Of a stretch of 64,000 nt of DNA, positions 18,518 to 26,388 are shown one piece after another. The stretch spans positions 1-64,000 of the forward strand of contig JALNWG010000006.1 of the NCBI GenBank assembly GCA_023231005.1, in the 5' to 3' direction. The stretch's first letter is position 1, and each line of letters starts with the position of its first letter. The stretch is from Bacteroidales bacterium (GTDB taxonomy: Bacteria > Bacteroidota > Bacteroidia > Bacteroidales > FEN-979). The position numbers and the translations under genes were made by a program. Below the pieces are notes generated by a model. It had not been told where the DNA came from and did not search any database. It was given only the letters and a program-made list of their open reading frames with translations.

Positions 18518-18662
18518 GGGTTAACCAAAGTAAATGATCGACCCGAGAAAAGTACGCAGTTCGTCTGCAATGGTTTACGGTACGGTGTATGAAAGGGGCA
18601 ATTCTTTTAACAGCTTGAAGAACATCGGTAGCCTTGGGTTGAACCTGGGTTGAATTCTTCAT
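18510..18662 (-). pseudogene. decayed N-terminal fragment resembling threonine/serine dehydratase
   Basis: A 50-codon frame directly downstream of dnaA and in the same orientation. Residues 11-28 (ATDVLQAVKRIAPFIHRT) match the beginning of IlvA/Sry-type pyridoxal-phosphate dehydratases, which read D-(V/I)-x-x-A-x-x-R-I-x-x-x-I-H-R-T-P. After HRT the similarity stops; a +1 frame reads PLQTN, close to the usual P-L-(Q/x)-T-S. The catalytic lysine motif and the rest of the enzyme are absent, so it can only be a remnant. It could instead be a short chance ORF. Confidence 0.38.
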
Positions 18663-18680
18663 CAGTTCCGAAGGATGAAT

Positions 18681-20117
18681 TTATAGTTTTATTCTTTTGT
18701 CAAGTTCTTCAACAAATTGTCTGAACTGTTTGTCGGTTTCTACCAGGTTATTAACGGTACGGCAAGCGTGAAGAACTGTAGCATGATCCTTATTTCCACA
18801 ATGTAATCCAATACTGGCAAGGGAAGATTTGGTGTGTTTTTTCGAAAAATACATAGAAAGTTGCCGTGCCTGTACGATTTCCCGTTTCCGGGTTTTGGTA
18901 TGGATCATCTCAACCGGGATATTGAAAAAATCGCATACGACCTTTTGAATATAATCAATGGATATTTCCCGGGATGTGTTTTTTATAAACTTGTCGATCA
19001 TCTGTTTGGCAAGTTCAAGGGTAATGGTTTTCTTATTCAAGGATGATTGTGCCAGCAAGGAAATAAGGGCCCCTTCGAGTTCCCGGACGTTGGTATTAAT
19101 GCTATAAGCAAGGTATTCAACAACTTCAGGAGGGATTTGGATGCCGTCATTATATAATTTTCTGTTCAGGATGGCAATCCTGGTTTCTAAGTCGGGAACT
19201 TGTAAATCAGCTGACAACCCCCATTTAAACCGGGATAGTAAACGAGGTTCAATCCCCTTCATTTCAACCGGAGGTTTATCTGATGTAAGAATGATTTGAT
19301 TGCTTTTCTGGTGAAGATGGTTGAAAATATGGAAAAAAACATCCTGTGTCTTTTCCTTACCAGCCAGGTTATGAATATCATCCATAATTAGTACATCAAT
19401 GATTTGATAGAAATGGATGAAATCGTTTTGATTATTGTTTTTTACGGAATCAATGAACTGATTGAAAAATTGATCAGTAGTGACGTATAGCACAGTTTTT
19501 TCCGGATAGATAGCTTTAACTTGTAGCCCGATAGAATGAGACAAGTGAGTTTTTCCAAGTCCGGTATGACTATATAACAAAAGTGGGTTAAATGCGGTTT
19601 TACCCGGGTTGCTGGCAACTGCGAATCCAGCAGAGCGGGCAAGCCGGTTACAATCTCCCTCAATAAAATTATCAAATGAGTAATTATCAATTAATTGAGA
19701 GTTGATTTTAATCTTCTTCAACCCTGGGATGATGAAGGGGTTTGGAATTTCTTTTGAATTTCCCCTGTTTAAATCAATAGGCATGGAAACAGGGGAGTTT
19801 GCAGTTGATTTCTTTTCACCGGTTGGGACATTAATTGTATATGGACCAGGGGCCTGATCTGAATTGTCGACAATGATGCTATATTCCAACCTGCCTTCAT
19901 TGCCTAGTTCTTTTTTAATTGTCTTTTTTAAAAGCCCAATAAAGTGTTCCTCAAGCCATTCATAAAAAAATTGACTTGGTACCTGAATGGTTAGAACATG
20001 ATCTTTTAATTTTACCGCTTTAATTGGCAAAAACCATGTTTTAAAACTCTGGTAGTTAATGTTATCTTTAATTACTTTAAGGCAATTTTCCCAAACTTCA
20101 ACTGCTTTCTTTTCCAT
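18681..20117 (-). CDS. dnaA: chromosomal replication initiator protein DnaA
   Basis: DnaA binds DnaA boxes and opens the origin. The 478-residue product has domain I (1-85, WENCLKVIKDNINYQSFKTWF), a linker, AAA+ domain III with the P-loop at 183-190 (SHTGLGKT, K189), Walker B VLIMDDIHNL, sensor II NVRELEGALISLL, and domain IV ending with the DnaA-box recognition signature GNKDHATVLHACRTV. The first P-loop position is Ser rather than the usual Gly. Gene order around it (YigZ upstream, RsmI-like downstream) is not the classical dnaA-dnaN set. The start ATG at 20117 gives the lineage-typical MEKKAVEVWENCL. Confidence 0.97.
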   Translation of the reverse strand: MEKKAVEVWENCLKVIKDNINYQSFKTWFLPIKAVKLKDHVLTIQVPSQFFYEWLEEHFIGLLKKTIKKELGNEGRLEYSIIVDNSDQAPGPYTINVPTGEKKSTANSPVSMPIDLNRGNSKEIPNPFIIPGLKKIKINSQLIDNYSFDNFIEGDCNRLARSAGFAVASNPGKTAFNPLLLYSHTGLGKTHLSHSIGLQVKAIYPEKTVLYVTTDQFFNQFIDSVKNNNQNDFIHFYQIIDVLIMDDIHNLAGKEKTQDVFFHIFNHLHQKSNQIILTSDKPPVEMKGIEPRLLSRFKWGLSADLQVPDLETRIAILNRKLYNDGIQIPPEVVEYLAYSINTNVRELEGALISLLAQSSLNKKTITLELAKQMIDKFIKNTSREISIDYIQKVVCDFFNIPVEMIHTKTRKREIVQARQLSMYFSKKHTKSSLASIGLHCGNKDHATVLHACRTVNNLVETDKQFRQFVEELDKRIKL

Positions 20118-20505
20118 TAATTGAAATACCCTGAGGATTAATGCGTAAATTTCTTTTGTACGGTTTTACAAAGTGTTATGTCGTGTCCGTGAGACAAAAA
20201 CATACTTTAAACTGAAGCCATAATTTAATTAACAAATTTTGGTAAAAAAAGTTTATAAAAAAAATATTTTCCTCTTGATTTATTAAAAAAATTGTGGTAA
20301 ACCCGAACGAAAAATTTCATTTAAAAACATCTTACTTATGATATCATGCTTTACTTCAATAATTTGGTGAGGGTTTTTATATGTTTCAATCGGCTATTTA
20401 GACGAATTCTAAATTTTTAAGTATTTATTAATCAATTAAATGAATTAAATAACGTCTTTGCAATTGTTATGTAGACTGAATATTGATTATTCGATTGAAT
20501 GAATC
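20118..20505. other. 388-base AT-rich intergenic region upstream of dnaA
   Basis: No coding frame or structural RNA was recognised here. The stretch 20220-20300 is very AT-rich with A- and T-runs, which could serve as an unwinding element or a dnaA promoter region. An imperfect inverted repeat flanks the centre at 20153-20173 (CTTTTGTA and TACAAAG). I found no perfect DnaA box (TTWTNCACA); the nearest is TTGTGGTAA near 20292, one base short of the reverse complement of TTATCCACAA. An origin here is possible but not supported by clear boxes. Confidence 0.4.
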
Positions 20506-21117
20506 TCACAAGAGGACAAATTTAGATATGTCTTTTAGTCGTTGAATCCTTGTTTGGAAGCGGATCACGCTACTTTTTCTGACCATCACCTCCAGGGTGC
20601 AACTTTCATCGCTTTGCCGGTTAATAATTTGGCACTCCTCCTCCTTGATAATATGCATAACCTCATTCATGGCGAGATAGCCAAAACAGATTTGAATTTT
20701 CACCATGAGCGTTTTTTCAACGATGCAGGCATGTTCGATGGCTTCCTTTGCAGCTGTTCGATATGAATGAATCAGTCCGGGAATTCCCAATTTTGTTCCC
20801 CCAAAATATCGGATTACAACAATCAGGATATCAGAAATGTCATGGGAGAGAATTTGCCCATATATCGGTTTTCCGGCTGACCCTGAAGGCTCACCATCAT
20901 CATTGATACGGTATATATTTTTACCATATCCCAGACAATATGCGTAACAATGATGGTTTGCATCATAATATTCTTTGCGTAAGCGTGCAAGAATTTCTTT
21001 GATATCAGTTTCATGGTTAACCGGGAAAGCCAGACCAATAAATTTACTTGCTTTCTCCCTATAGATCCCTTGAGATTCCCCAGCAATGGTTAAATATGTA
21101 TCTGTTGAATTACTCAT
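20506..21117 (-). CDS. YigZ/IMPACT family protein
   Basis: The open frame extends to 21294, but the family start is the internal ATG at 21117 (MSNSTDTYLTI), giving 203 residues and avoiding overlap with prmC. The N-terminal domain has SKFIGLAFPV, HHCYAYCLG, and the signature DDGEPSGSAGKPI, then YFGGTKLGIPGLIHSY, which define UPF0029/IMPACT proteins. The C-terminal 70 residues are the YigZ ferredoxin-like domain. Eukaryotic IMPACT regulates translation stress signalling; the bacterial role is unclear. It is divergent from prmC with a 33-base spacer. Confidence 0.9.
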   Translation of the reverse strand: MSNSTDTYLTIAGESQGIYREKASKFIGLAFPVNHETDIKEILARLRKEYYDANHHCYAYCLGYGKNIYRINDDGEPSGSAGKPIYGQILSHDISDILIVVIRYFGGTKLGIPGLIHSYRTAAKEAIEHACIVEKTLMVKIQICFGYLAMNEVMHIIKEEECQIINRQSDESCTLEVMVRKSSVIRFQTRIQRLKDISKFVLL

Positions 21118-21150
21118 CACCGCTAAGTTACTTTTTTTTAAATTCGCCAG

Positions 21151-22032
21151 ATGTTTCCGATGAAAGAAAACGTTAAAAATATTATTGAATCTTACCGGAG
21201 TGCATTGGGAACAAGATATCCGGATGGTGAAATCAAACAAATCACCTACCTGCTGTTTGAAACCTTTACCGGGAAATCGAAAGTTGATGTCCAATTTTCA
21301 TATTCAGAAGAGCTCTCACCGGAAATTTCCGAGATGTTCTCATCTGCTTTATCTGCGCTTCTACAGGGTCATCCCATACAATATATATTACAGAAAGCCT
21401 GGTTTGACGGCATGGAACTGAAAGTTACCCCTGATGTTTTAATTCCCCGACAGGAGACTGAAGAACTTTGTCATCTCGTTAAATCTGAACACTGCCATAG
21501 ACAAAATGAGAAGTTTTCAATCCTTGATATCGGTACCGGATCTGGCTGTATTGCCATCGATTTGAAGAAACAATTCCCGCTTTCACAGGTTACAGGAATT
21601 GATATCTCATCAGATGGGTTGAATCTTGCAAAAAAAAATGCCCAAATGATGAAAACCCAGATTCAATTTCTTCAGGTTGATATATTATCGCAACAGGAAA
21701 AAACAAACCTCGGGATTTTCGATGTTATTGTTAGCAATCCACCGTATGTTTTGGAAAGTGAAAAACAAATCATGAATCGTAATGTTGTGGATTTCGAACC
21801 TTCAGAAGCGTTGTTTGTTCCCGATCATGACCCCTTAATATATTATTCTGCCATTGCGGAATTTTCCCGTGATCATTTGACTAAACCAGGATTTCTTTAT
21901 GTTGAAATCAATGAAAAATTCGGGAATCAGGTAAAAAACCTATTCCAGAGCTTTGGATTTGAAAAGATTATGGTGATCTGTGATATTCATGAAAAGGAGA
22001 GGATGGTTAGTGCCGTTCTCCAAAAATCGTAG
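21151..22032 (+). CDS. prmC: peptide chain release factor N5-glutamine methyltransferase
   Basis: PrmC methylates the glutamine of the GGQ motif in release factors RF1 and RF2. The 293-residue product has the N-terminal helical domain, the IPRQETEELC segment, the SAM-binding motif ILDIGTGSGCIAIDL near 125, and the catalytic NPPY motif (VSNPPYVLESE). Length and motif order are normal. The last 26 bases overlap the 3' end of the convergent yggS-like gene. Confidence 0.93.
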   Translation: MFPMKENVKNIIESYRSALGTRYPDGEIKQITYLLFETFTGKSKVDVQFSYSEELSPEISEMFSSALSALLQGHPIQYILQKAWFDGMELKVTPDVLIPRQETEELCHLVKSEHCHRQNEKFSILDIGTGSGCIAIDLKKQFPLSQVTGIDISSDGLNLAKKNAQMMKTQIQFLQVDILSQQEKTNLGIFDVIVSNPPYVLESEKQIMNRNVVDFEPSEALFVPDHDPLIYYSAIAEFSRDHLTKPGFLYVEINEKFGNQVKNLFQSFGFEKIMVICDIHEKERMVSAVLQKS

Positions 22033-22672
22033 TACCGATCCTTACCATTGTACTTCCTTCCTCAATGGCAATTTGAAAATCTCCCGACATACCCATTGAA
22101 ATTTCATTGAAATCTTCAGAATTTTTGAAAAATCCAGACCTTAAAAGGTCAAAATATTGCTTCAGCGTATGAAACTCTTGCCGGATTAATTGGAGATCAT
22201 CAGAAAAACTACTCATCCCCATGACTCCGGTAATCCTGATGCCTGATAATTTTGTATAAGACGGTGAATTTAAAAGGTCACCAGCCTCCTGAAAATTAAG
22301 CCCGAACTTGGTCATTTCCTTGGAAATATGAAACTGGAGTAAACAATCAATGATACGGTGATTCTTTTCTGCTTCTTTGTTTATTTCCAGTAAGATGGGT
22401 AGACTGTCAACACTGTGAATCAGACGTACAAACGGACTAATCAACTTGACTTTGTTTTTTTGAAGATGTCCGATAAAATGCCATTCTATATCCTTGGGAA
22501 GTTCATTATGCTTTATAGCCAGCTCCTGGGCCTTGTTCTCTCCGAATTTTCTCTGTCCCGCATTGTAAGCTTCTAAAATACAGGATGCTGGTTTGGTTTT
22601 CGAAACCGCAATAATGCTTACCTGCGAAGGTATCAATTGGCGTAAATTTGACAAATTTTGAGCAATTCCCAT
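22007..22672 (-). CDS. YggS family pyridoxal-phosphate homeostasis protein
   Basis: A 221-residue member of the PLPBP/YggS family, single-domain TIM-barrel proteins that bind pyridoxal phosphate and influence vitamin B6 and amino acid balance without known catalysis. The cofactor lysine lies in IIAVSKTKP near residue 25. Other hallmarks are FGENKAQEL, WHFIGHLQKNKVK, HSVDSLPIL, GVMGMSSF, and the C-terminal SMGMSGDFQIAIEEGSTMVR. The gene is complete and overlaps prmC tail to tail by 26 bases. Confidence 0.93.
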   Translation of the reverse strand: MGIAQNLSNLRQLIPSQVSIIAVSKTKPASCILEAYNAGQRKFGENKAQELAIKHNELPKDIEWHFIGHLQKNKVKLISPFVRLIHSVDSLPILLEINKEAEKNHRIIDCLLQFHISKEMTKFGLNFQEAGDLLNSPSYTKLSGIRITGVMGMSSFSDDLQLIRQEFHTLKQYFDLLRSGFFKNSEDFNEISMGMSGDFQIAIEEGSTMVRIGTTIFGERH

Positions 22673-22704
22673 AATTAATTTCGATTATCATACAAAAATA
22701 CAAA

Positions 22705-22735
22705 TTTGAAGATATGCCTCTTAGCATTATCTTTG
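22705..22735 (+). promoter_or_regulatory. promoter of the LtaS-like gene
   Basis: TTTG at 22705-22708 and TATCTTTG at 22728-22735 are separated by 19 bases, matching the Bacteroidota consensus. The start codon at 22746 follows only 10 bases after the -7 element, implying a leader of a few bases or a leaderless message. Confidence 0.6.
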
Positions 22736-22745
22736 CATCTTATCT

Positions 22746-24605
22746 ATGGTGAAAAAAATAATCATTTCTTTTTTTCGGCAACTCCTATTCTGGATTCTGT
22801 TTTTTAATCTTAGCCGATTGATCTTCCTGATCTATTATCTGAAGATTATTCTGATTGAAAAAATTCCTGCCCTTGAAGTGCTTGGCATTTTCTGGCATTC
22901 ACTTAAGCTGGATCTTTCTACTGCATGCTATATTATGATTTTTCCGTTCATACTAATGACCATTCAATCGTTATGGAGCCCTAAGTGGCTGAATACAATT
23001 AATAAAATATATTCGGGAGTTCTCATCATAGGATATTCATTGACAGTGGTAGGGGAGATGGGAATATACGCTGAATGGAAAACAAAACTCACCTATAAAG
23101 TAATAAAGTATCTTAGTCATCCCAGTGAGATATTCAATTCGGCGGAAACGACGACTTTTTATGTTCTGGTTCTTCTTCTGATTGTCATCGCCTTTATTGG
23201 GATATTTGCTTATAACAAACTGTTTTATGTTGATTTGGTTCATGAAAACAGGAAACCGTGGTTTTCCATATTATTCTTCATGATTGTCCCAGGATTCCTT
23301 TTTATCGGGATGCGGGGAGGGGTTCAACAAATTCCGATAAACCAAAGTGAATCGTATTATTCCAATCATAATATTCTCAACATTGCTGCTGTCAATAATG
23401 CTTTTAATTTGTACATCAGCATCTTCGAAAATCTTCAGAATTTCAACAACGATCCTTATCTTTTCATGGACAAAGAAACAGCTGCAAAAGTGATGACAAG
23501 GATCTATTATACCCCCAAAGATACCTCGCTCCAAATTTTAACAACGAGCCGTCCAAACATCGTTCTGATAATTCTGGAAAGTTGGTCTGCCGATTTAATT
23601 GAAGACCTCGGTGGCGAACCGGGAATTACTCCGGAATTTAAAAAATTGGAGAAATCGGGGATATTGTTTGATCAGATTTATGCTTCAGGTTCACGATCAG
23701 AACAAGGGATGGCTTCAATTTTCGGTGGATTTCCTGCACATCCCGTTAGTTGCATTACGGTTCAGCCTGATAAATTTGTGAAATTACCAAGTCTGGTAAA
23801 AATCCTGAAAAAGAATGGGTACAGCTCCTCTTTTTATTTTGGAGGACAATTGATTTATGGTAATATTAAAAGCTACATCTATTATAATGGTTTCGATAAG
23901 ATCATGGAAGGGACTAATTTTCCATCGCGTTACCAACAAGGGAAATTGGGAATTCATGATCAGTATACGCTGGATTATATGGTAAATGATCTAAAGAATA
24001 TGAATATTCCTTTCTTTTCGGCACTTTTTACCCTTAGTACCCATTCTCCCTGGGATCAGCCTTATCCAAAACCTCTGAAATGGGGAGACAATGAACGTGA
24101 ATATATTAACGCTGCATTATATACTGATCATTGCCTTGGCGATTTTTTTGAAAAAGCAAGCAAACAGCCTTGGTTTAATAATACCTTGTTCATTCTTGTG
24201 GCTGATCATAGCCATAATTCATATAAGAACTGGCATCCACAGTCAAAGGAATACCATAAAATTCCATTGCTGTTTTTAGGTCCGGTAATTAAAGATGAAT
24301 ACCGCGGTACACTATGTCATAAGATGGGAAATCAACATGATGTTTCTGCTACATTACTTACCCAACTTGGGATATCTTCCAGGAAATTTCCATACAGTAA
24401 AAATTTATTCAATCCAACAGCACCTGATTTTGCCTATTTTTCGACCGAGGATGGTGTTGGCTGGATCCGGCCTTATGGATATTTTTCTTATGATAAGGGA
24501 CCTGACTACTACTATTGGTGGACGGATCCAAAATTACCAGATTCCATAAAGCAGGAAGGGAAAGCCTATCTCCAAACAGTTTTTGGAGAATATATGGAAA
24601 AATAA
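22746..24605 (+). CDS. LTA synthase family phosphotransferase/sulfatase-like membrane protein
   Basis: A 619-residue protein with about five membrane helices in residues 1-200 and an extracytoplasmic alkaline phosphatase-fold domain beginning RPNIVLIILESWSADLIEDL. This is the architecture of LtaS/phosphoglycerol transferase enzymes. Metal and active-site segments include SRSEQGMASIFGGF, THSPWDQ and VADHSHNSY. The likely nucleophile position holds Ser318 (SRSEQG), where most relatives have Thr (R-T-x-x-G). Gram-negative members probably decorate glycans or lipids with phospho-groups; the substrate is unknown. The gene is monocistronic with its own promoter. Confidence 0.85.
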   Translation: MVKKIIISFFRQLLFWILFFNLSRLIFLIYYLKIILIEKIPALEVLGIFWHSLKLDLSTACYIMIFPFILMTIQSLWSPKWLNTINKIYSGVLIIGYSLTVVGEMGIYAEWKTKLTYKVIKYLSHPSEIFNSAETTTFYVLVLLLIVIAFIGIFAYNKLFYVDLVHENRKPWFSILFFMIVPGFLFIGMRGGVQQIPINQSESYYSNHNILNIAAVNNAFNLYISIFENLQNFNNDPYLFMDKETAAKVMTRIYYTPKDTSLQILTTSRPNIVLIILESWSADLIEDLGGEPGITPEFKKLEKSGILFDQIYASGSRSEQGMASIFGGFPAHPVSCITVQPDKFVKLPSLVKILKKNGYSSSFYFGGQLIYGNIKSYIYYNGFDKIMEGTNFPSRYQQGKLGIHDQYTLDYMVNDLKNMNIPFFSALFTLSTHSPWDQPYPKPLKWGDNEREYINAALYTDHCLGDFFEKASKQPWFNNTLFILVADHSHNSYKNWHPQSKEYHKIPLLFLGPVIKDEYRGTLCHKMGNQHDVSATLLTQLGISSRKFPYSKNLFNPTAPDFAYFSTEDGVGWIRPYGYFSYDKGPDYYYWWTDPKLPDSIKQEGKAYLQTVFGEYMEK

Positions 24606-24617
24606 ATCCGACGAAGG

Positions 24618-25865
24618 TTATTCCAGTGAATGGACTACTAATCCTGAACGTAGTTTTGGTTCAAACCAGGTTGTTTTCGGGGGCATAATATTACCGGAAT
24701 CAGCAATATTAATAAGCTGTTTCATCGAAACAGGATAAAGAGCAAAAGCGACTTTCATCTCTCCTTTATCAACTCTTTTCATTAATTCACCCAAACCACG
24801 TATTCCGCCTACAAAGTCAATTCGATTTGAGGTTCTGAGATCCTTAATTCCTAAGATATCGTCAAGAACAAGACGGGATAAAATAGTAACATCAAGTACT
24901 CCGATTGGATCGTTGTCGTTATAAGTTCCAGGTTTGGCCGTGAGTGAGAACCATGTTCCATCTAAATACATTCCAAAATTATGCAGTTTGGAAGGTTTAA
25001 ATATTTCAGTTCCTATTTTCTCAACGATGAAAACAGTTTCAATCTTTTTCAGGAATTCGGTTGATGATAATCCATTTAAATCCTTGACCACCCGGTTATA
25101 ATCGATAATAGTAAGTTGGTTGTCGGGGAAATGGACTGCTAAAAAATAATTGTATTCTTCATTCCCTGTGTGGTTGTGATTATTGACCTTCTTTTCATTC
25201 CCAACTAAGGCAGCGGCTGCAGTACGGTGATGGCCATCTGCAACATAGGTAAAGGGAATTTTAGAGAAAATCTTAATGATCCGGTCGATCAGGATATCGT
25301 CTTCAATAACCCAGAAATGATGACCAACACCATCATTTGCTGTGAAATCATATTCCGGTTTGTGGGTTGATATAAAAGAAGCAACAATAGTATCTATTTC
25401 AGGAACGGCGGGGTAAGTAAAAAAAACAGGTTCCATGTTGGCATTGGTAATCCTGACATGTTTCATCCTGTCTTCTTCTTTATCTTTGCGTGTCAGTTCA
25501 TGCTTTTTGATAATTCCATTCATATAATCCGTAACACCAGCACAGCCAACAATACCATATTGGGTTTTGCCATTCATGGTTTGAGCGTATATGTATAAGT
25601 TGTCTTTAGCATCAGCCTTTAACCAACCGTTCAGTTTAAACTGTTCGAAATTTTCCTTTGCCTTAGTGTATACTGTTTGTGAATGTATATCGATAGTACT
25701 TGGTAAGTCGATTTCAGGCTTAATAATATGGAGTAATGAATACGGATTATCTTGTGCTTCAATCCGGGCTTCTTCAGAATTCAGAACATCATAGGGTCTG
25801 GAAGCAAGTTCTTTAACAATATTTTTTGGGGGTCTTAACCCCTTGAAAGCTTTTAAAATAGCCAT
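24618..25865 (-). CDS. DUF1015 family protein
   Basis: A 415-residue cytoplasmic protein with the DUF1015 pattern: FKGLRPPKNIVKELASRPYDV at the start, NPYSLLHIIKPEID, the conserved YVADGHHRTAAAALVG near 205, and a C-terminal GGIRGLGELMKRVDKGEMKVAF. The family is annotated uncharacterised or, by similarity, HTH-like; its activity is not established. In Bacteroidota it commonly sits with serC and serA, as here, where it is the last gene of the operon (70 bases after the four-helix gene). A role linked to serine or phosphorylated intermediates is only an inference from position. Confidence 0.9.
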   Translation of the reverse strand: MAILKAFKGLRPPKNIVKELASRPYDVLNSEEARIEAQDNPYSLLHIIKPEIDLPSTIDIHSQTVYTKAKENFEQFKLNGWLKADAKDNLYIYAQTMNGKTQYGIVGCAGVTDYMNGIIKKHELTRKDKEEDRMKHVRITNANMEPVFFTYPAVPEIDTIVASFISTHKPEYDFTANDGVGHHFWVIEDDILIDRIIKIFSKIPFTYVADGHHRTAAAALVGNEKKVNNHNHTGNEEYNYFLAVHFPDNQLTIIDYNRVVKDLNGLSSTEFLKKIETVFIVEKIGTEIFKPSKLHNFGMYLDGTWFSLTAKPGTYNDNDPIGVLDVTILSRLVLDDILGIKDLRTSNRIDFVGGIRGLGELMKRVDKGEMKVAFALYPVSMKQLINIADSGNIMPPKTTWFEPKLRSGLVVHSLE

Positions 25866-25935
25866 AACGAGTCAATTAATTAATGAGTAAAAATTATTTG
25901 ATATTCAAAAAAAGTAAAATGAGGAGGAAACAGGT

Positions 25936-26361
25936 CTATATATCTTCCTCTTCCTCCTCATGTTCACCAGGTTTAACACTCCGCTGGAGTGAACCTATAA
26001 GTGCTCCGATCATCTTGGTCATTTCCATCAGGTGATTTTTAGAATCATCAAAGTCAGTACTCGAAATGAATGAGTTGCTACTTGCAATGGTTGAAAGGAC
26101 AACACATTCCCGGACCGAACTTTTTGCCATCTTGAGATAATAAACAAATTGGCTTTTATTTCTGGATGAACCTTCCGCAATGTTCAGTGCAATTCCATTT
26201 GCTGAACTCAGAAAACGTTCAAAAAAAGATTTCCTATAATAATCGTCAGAATTATTGTTGGTTTTGGCATAAATCCAGTCGATATAATCCAACGCTTTGT
26301 GATAGATTCTCAGATCTTCAAACCTGAAGAAAGTGGTAGGCCTTTCATGTTCGTTTTCCAT
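25936..26361 (-). CDS. four-helix bundle protein (S23/IVS-like family)
   Basis: A 141-residue protein with the family pattern FRFEDLRIYHKALDYID, FLSSANGIALNIAEGSSRNKS and FVYYLKMAKSSVRECV. It ends in a highly acidic tail (EHEEEEEDI). Relatives were first seen inside 23S rRNA intervening sequences, but this copy is a stand-alone gene in the serine operon, with no rRNA nearby. It is 27 bases after serA. The fold is a four-helix bundle that forms pentamers in known structures; function is unknown. The position suggests co-expression with serine synthesis genes. Confidence 0.85.
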   Translation of the reverse strand: MENEHERPTTFFRFEDLRIYHKALDYIDWIYAKTNNNSDDYYRKSFFERFLSSANGIALNIAEGSSRNKSQFVYYLKMAKSSVRECVVLSTIASSNSFISSTDFDDSKNHLMEMTKMIGALIGSLQRSVKPGEHEEEEEDI

Positions 26362-26388
26362 AGTAGATGGGGGTTAAAATGAAGGTAG

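Noticed and set aside
20118..20505. Definite oriC
   Set aside because: AT-rich and next to dnaA, but no perfect DnaA box was found, so I describe it only as an intergenic region.
21118..21294. Upstream extension of the YigZ frame
   Set aside because: Would overlap divergent prmC by 144 bases, and the extension lacks family similarity; the internal ATG at 21117 matches the family start.
25936..26361. Intervening-sequence element in an rRNA gene
   Set aside because: The four-helix protein belongs to the family seen in rRNA intervening sequences, but no rRNA sequence flanks it; it is part of a protein-coding operon.
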